Assembly: GCA_032716605.1 (NCBI GenBank)
Contig: CM064560.1
Coordinates: 15,065,297-15,129,296 of the forward strand
Reading direction: 5' to 3'
DNA from: Paralithodes platypus
Taxonomy: Eukaryota > Arthropoda > Malacostraca > Decapoda > Lithodidae
DNA length: 64,000 nucleotides
In this document: in pieces, positions 1 to 11,077 of the stretch
Layout: every line of letters begins with the position of its first letter
Numbering within the stretch: position 1 is the stretch's first letter
Position numbers and translations under genes: made by a program
The notes under the pieces: model-generated
The model's input: only the letters and a program-made list of their open reading frames with translations
Told to the model about the DNA's origin: nothing
Database searches by the model: none

Positions 1-986
<986 letters not shown>

Positions 987-1733
987 ACGAAATCCGATCT
1001 TCTTTATTACAGGCAGGCAACCCTGGTGCGTGAACGAAAGAACACTCTTATACCATTGTCTTTAGACCAGTCATAAATATTTGTGTACTTCAACTGTTCC
1101 TAATGATGGAAGTATGTCGCTGGAAACGAATTCATGAATAGCCTATTATATTATATACATCAAATACAAAACTATATAAGTTATTTATTGACCAGCAAGT
1201 TTCATCCAAAAATAAATTCAGATAATAATATTTGCATACAAAATATATAGGGAGCCCAAAAATATAACGAGTAGGCTAGAGACAATGGCATCGGAGTGTT
1301 AAAACACATGCACGCACAAACACTAAAAACCCAAACTCACACACAGTGACACACATACTGTATAAACATACATACGAACACAAATGTACTAAAGCAGGCT
1401 TTACTGAAACACACACTCCTCTTGAGCAAACGTGAAAACGTCAGGCACGTCATCTCTCTCTCTCTTTGATGTAAGCATAGACAATAGACATACACGCACA
1501 AGAACACAGAGGATGCACAAGTGGACACATAAACACACACAATTAAATACCCAATTGCATATCAACACACATACAAAATAGTGAGACCACGTAAACCCAA
1601 ATACACATACAAGTGAACAACGATATATAAAACACACACACTCACACACACACAGACACGCAAACATAGTTTAGCAATCAGAAGTTGAGTTGGTTGGTTG
1701 AGTTAATCAATACACATGAAAGGTAAATGTAAA

Positions 1734-1769
<36 letters not shown>

Positions 1770-2988
1770 TAAGAACATATGCCTCACTGTGACAAAAACA
1801 TCAGGCAATAAACTACCCAAGCGAATACGCTCACACACTATACTATATAATGCACAGTTACTCTCAATTCGAGTACTAGTATATTATATACACCAGTGCA
1901 ATATGAACGTTATTAGTTAACGTAGTTGACATACACACCGCTTATTAATGGGCATAAGTAAATGATCTTACGCTTTCACAAAGTGGTTTCAACTAATTAT
2001 CATAAACCAGAATTTAGACGACTCTGTACTAAGCTAAATGTGATCAGGTTCCATGGTAAAAAGCGAAGAGGCTATTATGTATCAGGATATTGATGACAAA
2101 GTATCTGCCTTATAGTGTGTTCCCCTTTATATCGTACTTTATTGTTTATACTTCCTTTGCACCCTTGAACAGCACATACCTGATCTCGTACTGATAGAAA
2201 TGTTGTTTTGCTTATATTTAAAGGGAAAATATAAGCAAAAAACTTGAACATGTTTTAAGAGTTCTGACTGATGAACAAGAAACTTTCAAACATCACTTCA
2301 TTTTTTTCAGCATTTATATCCGCTGTTTCTTTCTAATACATTTAAAATCTGGAAATAAGGATTCGGATAGGAGTATCATGATTGTACAGTCGCCTACCAA
2401 AGTTTATTCCAGTGTTTACTTTAAGCATATAATTATTATCAGTAAGCTTATCGAGCGAAAGGTAAGTCAGGGAATAACTAAGTAGGAAATTGTTCAATCA
2501 ATGATAACCTGTTTATACTTTATTTCAAAACAAAGAATAAACAACTGAAATGTTAGTTAGCATCGGCAGTAAGGAACGCAGCATAGACCGAATATTTAAT
2601 ATGATGCCGTGAGGTACGCAGTTTTATTGTCAAATAAATAGCACGTAAATGGGAATAAATTACAGTCTTTAAGGTTTATGTGTCCTCATTTTGTTCAGTT
2701 TGCTCATAAAAACAAGTTGCCACTACATGCTTCCACACCACGTTCAAGGTATGTATAGTTTGTGTGTACTTATCCATTTATTAGTTATATATATTCTCTT
2801 TGTAAATAATTTTACCTCACAGGCACACACACAGACACACGACCACACACACACCCACCACAACCAGACACACACACACCCTCACACCCATACACACACA
2901 CAGATACACACACAGACACCCACAGACAGACACACACACTTATTATCTCTGTGTTTAATTTTGTATTATAGCACATAACAATTTGTTT
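987..2988. other. AT-rich spacer with CA-rich microsatellites
   Basis: No gene seen. It contains interspersed CA-rich patches (about 1300-1660), a clean (CA)n run near 1738-1769, and a CA/CACA-rich block at about 2820-2940. Frames through these blocks are His/Thr or Val/Cys repeats and are not genes. Confidence 0.6.
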
Positions 2989-4510
2989 CATTATGTTATA
3001 ACAACATTTATGGAAGATATCATTAGTTGTACTGTAAGCCACAATATGGACACATTATGTTATAACAACATTTAGGGAAGATATCATTAGTTGTACTGTA
3101 AGCCACAATATGGACACATTATGTTATAACAACATTTATGGAAGATATCATGAGTTGTACTGTAAGCCACAATATGGACACATTATGTTATCACAACATT
3201 TATGGAAGATATCATTAGTTGTACTGTAAGCCACAATATGGACACATTATGTTATAACAACATTTAGGGAAGATATCATTAGTTGTACTGTAAGCCACAA
3301 TATGGACACATTATGTTATAACAACATTTATGGAAGATATCATTAGTTGTACTGTAAGCCACAATATGGACACATTATGTTATAACAACATTTATGGAAG
3401 ATATCATTAGTTGTACTGTAAGCCACAATATGGACACATTATGTTATAACAACATTTAGGGAAGATATCATTAGTTGTACTGTAAGCCACAATATGGACA
3501 CATTATGTTATAACAACATTTATGGAAGATATCATTAGTTGTACTGTAAGCCACAATATGGACACATTATGTTATAACAACATTTATGGAAGATATCATT
3601 AGTTGTACTGTAAGCCACAATATGGACACATTATGTTATAACAACATTTATGGAAGATATCATTAGTTGTACTGTAAGCCACAATATGGACACATTATGT
3701 TATAACAACATTTATGGAAGATATCATTAGTTGTACTGTAAGCCACAATATGGACACATTATGTTATAACAACATTTAGGGAAGATATCATTAGTTGTAC
3801 TGTAAGCCACAATATGGACACATTATGTTATAACAACATTTATGGAAGATATCATTAGTTGTACTGTAAGCCACAATATGGACACATTATGTTATAACAA
3901 CATTTAGGGAAGATATCATTAGTTGTACTGTAAGCCACAATATGGACACATTATGTTATAACAACATTTATGGAAGATATCATTAGTTGTACTGTAAGCC
4001 ACAATATGGACACATTATGTTATAACAACATTTATGGAAGATATCATTAGTTGTACTGTAAGCCACAATATGGACACATTATGTTATAACAACATTTATG
4101 GAAGATATCATTAGTTGTACTGTAAGCCACAATATGGACACATTATGTTATAACAACATTTATGGAAGATATCATTAGTTGTACTGTAAGCCACAATATG
4201 GACACATTATGTTATAACAACATTTAGGGAAGATATCATTAGTTGTACTGTAAGCCACAATATGGACACATTATGTTATAACAACATTTAGGGAAGATAT
4301 CATTAGTTGTACTGTAAGCCACAATATGGACACATTATGTTATAACAACATTTAGGGAAGATATTAGTTGTACTGTAAGCCACAATATGGACACATTATG
4401 TTATAACAACATTTATGGAAGATATCATTAGTTGTACTGTAAGCCCCACAATATGGACACATTTAGGGAAGATATCATTAGTTGTACTGTAAGCCACAAT
4501 ATGGACAAAT
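2989..4510. repeat. 64-bp tandem satellite, about 24 units
   Basis: The unit is about 64 bp and contains the segment ATGTTATAACAACATTTA, then GAAGATATCATTAGTTG, then CTGTAAGCCACAATATGGAC. I count about 24 units. Most are the same length; the last few are shortened (a unit near 4350 lacks a few bases and the final unit near 4440 is much shorter). Two versions differ at one site (TTTATGG against TTTAGGG) and are arranged non-randomly. There are no unique spacers, so this is not a CRISPR-like array. Confidence 0.95.
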
Positions 4511-5553
4511 TAGGAATATAATTTAAGTGCACACTGTCAAATAAAATTCTACATTAGGATTAAATATACAAGACAAATATAGATTAACAAAATACATAAT
4601 ATATATCAATAGATAATATAAATATTAATGAATATTAAGAACCACTAGAACTACTTAACCATTTCTGGACGCTTTTCTTCCTTTAAAAATTTATAATTTG
4701 AGCTTATGATCCATGCAGATACTTCCTAAGCTGAACACAGTCATTGAATGGTAAGAGTAAATTATTGAAGTACATCATAATACTAAGAAGATTAATTTAT
4801 GGAATGCTAATTACCGCAAATAATATAATATTAATATTTATTGATTGAAAGTTCATAATCTACCTGGCAATGTTAAGAACAATAGTCATCACTTGCAACT
4901 ATATAAAACAAGCGTATTGAATCGGTTCTACTAATACTATGCTGACAATAATAACAGTATTAGTGTTTTATGTCATGTTTATGTCCAAAACTTCATCCTT
5001 ATATTATAGTAATAATGCCATCACTGAGGCAGGACTATAGCAAACAAACAACAGACTCCAGTATAATAAGAAATAATAATTGTCATTGAGCAACAGCAGT
5101 AACGGGAAGAAAGAGAGAGAGAGAGAGTTTCATAATGCACAAGCTGCACAGACCTTGCGATCGCTAGTAGGAGGTCCGGACATAATTATATAATTTGCTA
5201 CAAAGTGGAAGGTAAGGACAGCAAAGTAAAAGGCTATCTCCCCACCCCCGACTCCAAGAGAGAGAGAGAGAGAGTGTGTCATGTGTATGAGTGAGTGTGT
5301 GTGTGTGTGTTTGTGTACGTATTCAGATATGTATTGATTCGAGAAAAGGGCTCACAAGAACGGTCATTACTAAGTACGAATCGTTTAAGGTTTTTTACTT
5401 TCTTCCAAAACTTTGCGTGATCCCATTTGTGGATGAAAAAAGATAATTGGCCAACATTTTGATGCGTACCCTAATTTTCAACCATACATCATCATGAGTT
5501 GCTAGATATTTTTTTATAATCTCTCTTCTGAGTTTGCTTTGTAATGGCCCTGA
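4511..5553. other. AT-rich spacer with short GA and TG runs
   Basis: No coding potential recognised. It holds (GA)n runs near 5110 and 5255 and a TG-rich run near 5290-5310. Confidence 0.5.
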
Positions 5554-6412
5554 GTGTGTATATGCTAGAGAGAATGTGTGGTTGTGTGCGAGTCATTGAG
5601 TGTGTGTGCGTGTGTGAGTGAGTATGTGCCTGAGAGTATGTGTGTTTGTGTTCGAGTCATTGAGTGTGTATGTGCACGAGAGTATGTGTGTTTGTGTGAG
5701 AGTCATTGAGTGTGTATGTGCCCGAGAGTATGTGTGGTTGTGTGAGAGTCATTGAGTGTGTATGTGCCCGAGAGTATGTGTGTTTGTGTGCGAGTCATTG
5801 AGTGTGTATGTGCCCGAGAGTATGTGTGGTTGTGTGCGAGTCATTGAGTGTGTATGTGCACGAGAGTATGTGTGTTTGTGTGCGAGTCATTGAGTGTGTA
5901 TGTGCACGAGAGTATGTGTGTTTGTGTGCGAGTCATTGAGTGTGTATGTGCCCGAGAGTATGTGTGTTTGTGTGCGAGTCATTGAGTGTGTATGTGCCCG
6001 AGAGTATGTGTGTTTGTGTGCGAGTCATTGAGTGTGTATGTGCCCGAGAGTATGTGTGTTTGTGTGCGAGTCATTGGGTGTGTATGTGCCCGAGAGTATG
6101 TGTGTTTGTGTGCGAGTCATTGAGTGTGTTTGTGCCCGAGAGTATGTGTGTTTGTGTGCGAGTCATTGAGTGTGTATGTGCCCGAGAGTATGTGTGGTTG
6201 TGTGCGAGTCATTGAGTGTGTGTGTGCACGAGAGTATGTGTGTTTGTGTGCGAGTCATTGAGTGTGTGTGTGCCCGAGAGTATGTGTGTTTGTGTGCGAG
6301 TCATTGGGTGTGTATGTGCACGAGAGTATGTGTGTTTGTGTGCGAGTCATTGAGTGTGTGTGTGCCCGAGAGTATGTGTGTTTGTGTGCGAGTCATTGAG
6401 TGTGTGTGTGTG
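5554..6412. repeat. 46-bp TG-rich minisatellite, about 18 units
   Basis: The unit is 46 bp and includes GAGTCATTGAGTGTG, then TGTGCCCGAGAGTATGTG. It repeats about 18 times with small changes (CCCGAG/CACGAG; GTTTG/GGTTG). Because 46 is not a multiple of three, translation cycles through all three frames, and stop-free frames arise from the repeat itself. I regard these frames as non-coding. Confidence 0.92.
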
Positions 6413-6484
6413 TGGTCACGTTCTCATGTACAATATGTATACATGTAAAAGCATTGGTTGGTTTAAGGGCATATATTTCATTGA

Positions 6485-6552
6485 CGGTATGTATTATGTA
6501 CAGCATATACGTTATGTACAGCATATACGTTATGTACAGCATATACGTTATT
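6485..6552. repeat. 18-bp tandem repeat, three and a part copies
   Basis: Unit TATGTACAGCATATACGT repeated in tandem just downstream of the 46-bp minisatellite. Confidence 0.85.
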
Positions 6553-7399
6553 TGTAAAACAGAGTGAACTGACAGTGTTAAGTGTGCTTACATTTATGGC
6601 ATACTTATAATGAGACCGGTTTAAGTTAGGATACATTTCTGCAGAATATATATAATGAGGCATAAACACGAAACAATTATTTGTAAGCATGCATAATAAT
6701 TGTCATGTGTACGAATAAACACACTGATGCTTATACGTGATTGTGTGTGTGTGTGTGTGTGTGTGTGTTTGTCGACCAAGATAGTCTGCCTTCTTAAAGG
6801 AAGAGCATTAAATATATAATATAGTAGAAGTTATAGTTCATCATATAAGATTATATTGCAATATATCCTGTTGTTTTACTGGACACATGTAACTCATTGC
6901 TTTTGGTACAAACAGTTCCAGGTTAGCCTTAAGATCATGGGAATTTCACAATCAATATTGTGCCCTAACTAATTATCTGTATTTTGATTGTGCCCTTACT
7001 ATTAACGTTTATTTAAATATTATTATTAATAATTGTTTGTGTATGCAAATAAAGTAATAGAAGTGTTGTACTCTTTATAGAGAAGCCAGGTTTGCATGTT
7101 TATGAGTGCGTGTGTGTGTGTGTGTGTGCTACTAATATTTATGCGTGGATCTGGCCATATTAGAACTAACTAGTATATTATATGGTGCACTATAACCTGG
7201 AAATCCATTAAGTGAAATTGCTTTGTAGAGCTGGACAAATGTTGTGCTTGTTATGAATATGTAAGACTCACAAGGGAAAATGACCCTTGAACTATACTCT
7301 GGGAAGAACACTAATATTCAGTGCACGTATACAGTATCTGGGACGTATTATTAGGTCAAATTTGTCAGCGAGACGAATTGCTAAGCGCTCATATATATA
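6553..7399. other. Spacer with TG microsatellites
   Basis: AT-rich with (TG)n runs near 6742-6769 and 7109-7128. No gene recognised. Confidence 0.5.
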
Positions 7400-7404
7400 T
7401 ATAT

Positions 7405-7562
7405 ATGTTAGTAAAGCCAGGTAATAAATTGTCTTTAATACATACGAGGTTGAAAGAAATGCCAATTTCTGCGTTGGAAATGTTATTATTCAAAGTTTCC
7501 AGGTCTCTGATGAGTTTTCGCTGGGTGGCAGGAAGTAGATGAATGAGATGAGCAAAATTCAT
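7405..7562 (-). pseudogene. N-terminal start of PLE reverse-transcriptase ORF
   Basis: The minus strand opens with an ATG at 7562, within CCACCATGAA, and reads a helical segment containing [20 protein letters not shown] and then [17 protein letters not shown]. The pattern of two helices followed by xFNxxCxxxxLLPxFTNI is what I expect at the N-terminus of Penelope-type RT ORFs. It then runs into an (AT)n tract and stops. The RT core is absent. The same start occurs inverted at 9793 on the plus strand. Confidence 0.7.
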
Positions 7563-7657
7563 GGTGGTACAGGGTTACATTAATGTACATGATGATACAG
7601 GGTATACGACGCGTTTCACTGGACAACCAGCATTATCAAGTAAGGATAGAATGATAT
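7420..7657. repeat. Left arm of PLE inverted repeat
   Basis: The reverse complement of this segment matches 9693-9929 with few differences. It includes GATAATGCTGGTTGTCCAGT, ACGCGTCGTATACCCTGTAT and the ATG of the RT ORF. The arms enclose a spacer of about 2 kb that carries the endonuclease and cold-shock ORFs. Confidence 0.9.
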
Positions 7658-7659
7658 AA

Positions 7660-7682
7660 ATTATTATTATTATTATTATTGT
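7660..7682. repeat. (ATT)n microsatellite
   Basis: Short ATT trinucleotide run at the inner edge of the left inverted-repeat arm. Confidence 0.85.
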
Positions 7683-7786
7683 GAGATAGAGGGCTCACTA
7701 GTGATGAAAGAAGAGGTTGAAGTCCAAGGTAAAGTGGTGAGTAGGAAGAGTTGTAGAGATGAAAGATGGTGGGCAGGATCACCTTG

Positions 7787-8053
7787 CTATTTTTTCTTTG
7801 GTTGTTGGGAGTAAATGTTGAACATCTTGGTCTTGTTCAGCCGTTGTCTCTGCTTTTTCGGCTTAGGACTGGATGGGTGGTAGGAAGGTTCGGTGGAGAT
7901 TGCTGGCGTTGTTGGTGGATCTTCAGCAGGGGCAGGGTTCCCGTTCTTAGGTGTCTTGTTGGTACACCAAGGCATAAGTGATAGAGTCTCGGCAGGTGGA
8001 GTTCCTTGGTTGTAGCTGAATTTTGGTGAGCATCGGGTGGCGCTTGTTGGTAT
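7787..8053 (-). pseudogene. Possible frame-shifted C-terminal extension of the cold-shock ORF
   Basis: After the stop of the cold-shock ORF, two overlapping minus-strand frames stay open. One ends in a Pro/Thr-rich stretch followed by a Lys-rich KPKKQRQRLNKTKMF and then KKK with a stop at 7787. The composition continues the low-complexity tail. It could be the original C-terminus of a longer ORF1 after one or two indels, or simply untranslated leader of ORF2. I cannot decide from one copy. Confidence 0.3.
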
Positions 8054-8746
8054 TCAGCTATAATTGATGATTGGTGGTCGTTGCTGCTGTTGATGGTCAA
8101 GTTCCATTGGTGTTGATGATGAGGAGTGCTCCACTTTGCTTCTGTTTAGAGTAAGAGGTCTTGGCAGAAGCAGTTGTAGTTTGGGAGCACTCCTCGCCTC
8201 CAGCGGTGTTGGTTCTGGGGCTCGGTGTTGTTGTCTCTTGGAGGGCTTCTTCCTTGCCGACGACCTCTTGGTGATTGCTGAGGTCGTGGAGAGAGCCTCC
8301 TCAGGGATGGTGATTGTCGGCAGCTTGTTGACTGACAGCAGATAGGGGATCAGCTGGCAGAGTTGTTGTTTGTCTGTACCAGCGATGGCTATGGCTGACT
8401 GGATACAGGCGTAGATTTTTGCCCTCAATACCGCTTCCCCTTCTGCATTCGTTGTTGTTGTTGGCGCCTTTGGTGGAGTGTTATGTGGAGAGAATGAGGA
8501 GCCCTTGACAGGGGCTCCTTTAGGGCCTGTGATGTTGATGGCTTCTCTTCCCTGACTCCCGGAGTAGATGGAAAACTCCACTGCTTCACCATTCTCCAAC
8601 GAGGCTCTCTTGCTGCTCTTGTTGTTGTGGATGTTGGTGTGATGGCAGAAAACATCCGCGTTGTTGGAAGTGGTGATAAAACCATAGCCTGCTTTGAAAT
8701 TAAACCACTTGACCATACCAATGGTTGTGGTAGTGCTGGTGGCCAT
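8054..8746 (-). CDS. Y-box-type cold-shock-domain protein, 5' ORF of the PLE
   Basis: A 230-residue intronless ORF. I chose the ATG at 8746 because it sits in a strong Kozak context (GCCATGG); the frame is open a few codons upstream without another ATG. Residues about 9-80 form a cold-shock domain: GMVKWFNFKAGYGFI (RNP1-like) and DVFCHHTNI (RNP2-like), followed by GEAVEFSIYSG and ITGPKGAPVKGS as in metazoan Y-box proteins. Such domains bind single-stranded RNA and DNA. A short helical segment follows (about 100-150), then a basic stretch KRSSARKKPSKR and a Gln/Pro/Ser-rich tail. It lies between a TATA-containing leader and the ATG of the PLE RT ORF on the same strand. I infer an RNA-binding partner for the element's RNA, a role analogous to ORF1p of LINEs. 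Host-gene retrocopy is the main alternative. The ORF is open throughout although the neighbouring PLE ORFs are broken. Confidence 0.75.
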   Translation of the reverse strand: MATSTTTTIGMVKWFNFKAGYGFITTSNNADVFCHHTNIHNNKSSKRASLENGEAVEFSIYSGSQGREAINITGPKGAPVKGSSFSPHNTPPKAPTTTTNAEGEAVLRAKIYACIQSAIAIAGTDKQQLCQLIPYLLSVNKLPTITIPEEALSTTSAITKRSSARKKPSKRQQHRAPEPTPLEARSAPKLQLLLPRPLTLNRSKVEHSSSSTPMELDHQQQQRPPIINYS

Positions 8747-8819
8747 GGCAGAGGTGGTCAAGAGTGGAGAGGCAGTGGTTTGCAGGCAGGCAGGAAGGCT
8801 TAGGAATCTGGAATCGAAT

Positions 8820-8860
8820 GATATAAAAGGTAAACAGGAAGGGTATATATAGAGGGTGGA
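8820..8860 (-). promoter_or_regulatory. TATA-like promoter element in the PLE leader
   Basis: On the minus strand CTCTATATATACCC lies at about 8841-8854, some 95-105 bases upstream of the cold-shock ATG, with a further TTTTATATCATTC nearby at about 8817-8830. PLEs are expected to carry their promoter in the pseudo-LTR formed between tandem copies. Position fits, but function is inferred. Confidence 0.4.
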
Positions 8861-8942
8861 GGATCAGAGGAGGCGAAAATCAGGGGGCAAAAGTCTGCTA
8901 TTGGTGGAGGGGTTTTCTAGGAGAGAAAAGGGGAGAACCACT

Positions 8943-9690
8943 TCACGCATGCGCACTGGATGCGGGAAGGTGGTGGTCGGTTGGCGGGGTCGAAGCTGAT
9001 TGGCTGCGTGTCGAGGGGCGTGGCCTAAGTTGCGTAGTATGTGTGGCGCCGGCAGAAGACGAAGTTGAAGGAGGTAGCGCGGGGGGCTGCGTCAAGGGCA
9101 CCGGGGGGCGAGGGGGGGCGTTAGGTCCTGTAGGAAAGTGCCTTTTGGCAGAAGGAAGGATCTGAACGTCCAGAGTTTGGTTGTTAATGTAGGGATGTAA
9201 GGCTTGGATATATAATGCTTCGAGTATAGGTAATCTCCTTGGGTCACTTTCTTTATCGAGTATGGTGGTGTGTTTCTTTAACTCGTTGCGTGTGAGGTGG
9301 GGTGGTTAGGGGTGAGATAGTGGTCTTTGATGGCTCCAGCCTGAAGGTGAAGAGTTAACCGACGTGAAAGACGAGACTGCGTCATACCAATATAGGAATG
9401 AGGTCCACAGTCCTCATAATTACAGGTATGTTGGTAAATGACGTGATCATCGGTCATCGGGCTCTTTATCTTGGTGGAAGCTGGTTTGTTGCGGAGAACG
9501 AGGTTGGAGGTCTTGGGGGATTTGTAATAAATTATTAATTTGATTTTGTTTTCCGGGTTGGTTGGGTGGACATGCTTGGAGATTATTTCTTTTAAGACGG
9601 CCTCGTCATTTTTGTGTTCAGAGGACATCAAATTGCGGTAGAAGACCTTAATTTCATTGGGGGGGTCAATGTTGGGAGGGCTTTGGGTGT
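8943..9690 (-). pseudogene. PLE GIY-YIG endonuclease domain, one frameshift
   Basis: Minus-strand remnant of the C-terminal part of a Penelope-type polyprotein. It begins in the RT-to-endonuclease linker (NEIKVFYRNLM, then IKLIIYYKSPKTSNLVLRN, characteristic of PLEs). It continues into GIY-YIG: VIYQHTC, then SYIGMTQSRLSRRLTLHLQ with conserved Arg and His. The frame is lost near 9290 (stop at 9278). It resumes one frame over as KKHTTILD, then RRLPILEALYIQ, which supplies the expected catalytic Glu. It ends in a Pro/Ser/Thr-rich tail with TGA at 8943-8945. GIY-YIG nucleases nick DNA to prime reverse transcription in PLEs. The RT is missing by 5' truncation at about 9692, where the inverted copy begins. 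Confidence 0.8.
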
Positions 9691-9692
9691 AC

Positions 9693-9929
9693 CTTTTATA
9701 TCATTCTACCCTTATTTGATAATGCTGGTTGTCCAGTGAAACGCGTCGTATACCCTGTATCATCATGTACATTAATGTAACCCTGTACCACCATGAATTT
9801 TGCTCATCTCATTCATCTACTTCCTGCCACCCAGCGAAAACTCATCAGAGACCTGGAAACTTTGAATAATAAAATTTCCAATGCAGAAATTGCCATTTCT
9901 TTCAACCTCGTATGTATTAAAGATAATTG
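9693..9929. repeat. Right arm of PLE inverted repeat
   Basis: Inverted counterpart of 7420-7657. It carries the RT ORF start in plus orientation (ATG at 9793, reading [18 protein letters not shown] and FNLVCIKDN) and then breaks into the (AT)n tract. Confidence 0.9.
9793..9929 (+). pseudogene. Inverted copy of PLE RT ORF start
   Basis: Same N-terminal segment as the minus-strand one at 7562, with several substitutions. The frame continues into Tyr-Ile repeats from the (AT)n tract, which are not coding. Confidence 0.65.
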
Positions 9930-9947
9930 TATAATTATGTATATGTG

Positions 9948-10224
<277 letters not shown>

Positions 10225-10331
10225 CTATCTATCCTTCCATGTTTCTATTGCTAGTAAAACTATAAATTATATTAGCACTATCATCACTGTTTTTATCATT
10301 CTAATTGTTACGATTAATATTATCATTATTT

Positions 10332-10335
<4 letters not shown>

Positions 10336-10391
<56 letters not shown>
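10336..10391. repeat. (TTA)n microsatellite
   Basis: Pure ATT/TTA trinucleotide run. Confidence 0.95.
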
Positions 10392-10392
<1 letters not shown>

Positions 10393-10983
10393 GTTGTACT
10401 AGTAGATTTGTTACCCTGTATGCATGTTTGTATGTCTGATTTTGCTTGTGCATACTGATGTAGTTTACCCATATCTAGTCTCCGCCACCCCTCCCCCCAT
10501 GCTTCTGCCCCCTCCCTGTCCTGCCTCCTTCCTCCCTCCCAACCTCCGCATCCCCCCCCCCCCCCAAACCTGTCATGATGGAGATTTAAGGCCTCCTAGG
10601 TATGGTGTTATTTTCCATATCATCCTTGTCTAATTCTGTGTACGTTATGTATATAAATTACTTGTCCTATTTATTGTTTCCTTGTTCTTGTACAGGTAAA
10701 GAGAATATAGTTGATACCTGATTGCTTGCCAATTGTACTCTATTTATACGGGTAACCTCTTAAAGGTAGGCCCAGTGTATGTAAAATATCCCATACTACT
10801 TCATGTTTTGTTGGGACTAACCCATCGTACAATTCTTTTCAGACTAAATATGATAAATGTGTGAAACCTGATTCTACTACTCACTCTGATATGTTTCTCT
10901 TAGCAATTAAAGACCCACATACATACAGTATAGTTTATGCAGCCCTAATTCCTCCTCATCTATAACAAGGGCAGATATCTTAC
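10393..10983 (+). mobile_element. Putative 5' LTR of Gypsy element A
   Basis: This stretch lies directly upstream of a good primer-binding site (10984) and has no coding potential. It begins with TGTTGTACTAG after the (TTA)n run. No second copy is present in the window to fix its ends, so the boundaries are guesses. It contains C-rich (10,491-10,566) and AT-rich parts. Confidence 0.3.
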
Positions 10984-10997
10984 TGGTGGCAGCGGTG
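10984..10997 (+). other. Primer-binding site of Gypsy element A
   Basis: TGGTGGCAGCGGTG, just upstream of the gag region. A closely similar motif (TGGTGGCAAGCGGTGGG) lies next to the gag of Gypsy element C on the other strand, which supports the assignment. The tRNA is not identified. Confidence 0.6.
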
Positions 10998-11077
10998 TCT
11001 GCAAGGCTAAAGGTAAAAGAAAGTTTAAAGCGAATCAGGAAATCACTAGTTACCCCGTCAAGTAAGAACAATTCAAA

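Larger units (their letters stand above)
7400..9929 (-). mobile_element. Penelope-like element (PLE), rearranged partial copies with a cold-shock ORF
   Basis: Reading the minus strand, the block contains: the C-terminal linker and GIY-YIG endonuclease of a 5'-truncated PLE copy (about 9690 to 8943); a leader with a TATA-like box near 8845; a cold-shock-domain ORF (8746 to 8054); about 490 bp; and the start of another PLE RT ORF (7562 to about 7405). The right side (about 9693-9929, plus strand) is an inverted copy of the left side (about 7420-7657). Head-to-tail tandem copies in which the upstream copy is truncated are typical of PLEs, where they form pseudo-LTRs. Both outer ends stop at (AT)n tracts. 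No RT catalytic core is present, so nothing here is autonomous. Confidence 0.8.

Noticed and set aside
2691..3042. His/Thr and Val/Cys frames over CA-rich blocks, also 1337-1667 and 42619-43404
   Set aside because: Low-complexity frames from (CA)n; the cadherin-like exon at 42661-42840 is the only part I accept there.
2989..4510. CRISPR-like array
   Set aside because: Units are contiguous with no unique spacers, and the DNA is eukaryotic; it is a satellite.
7321..7981. Plus-strand frames opposite the PLE block (7321-7542, 7766-7981, 8136-8345)
   Set aside because: Shadows of the minus-strand PLE ORFs, without recognisable domains.
8054..8761. Start of the cold-shock ORF at 8761
   Set aside because: The codon there is TTG; the first ATG, in a strong Kozak context, is at 8746.
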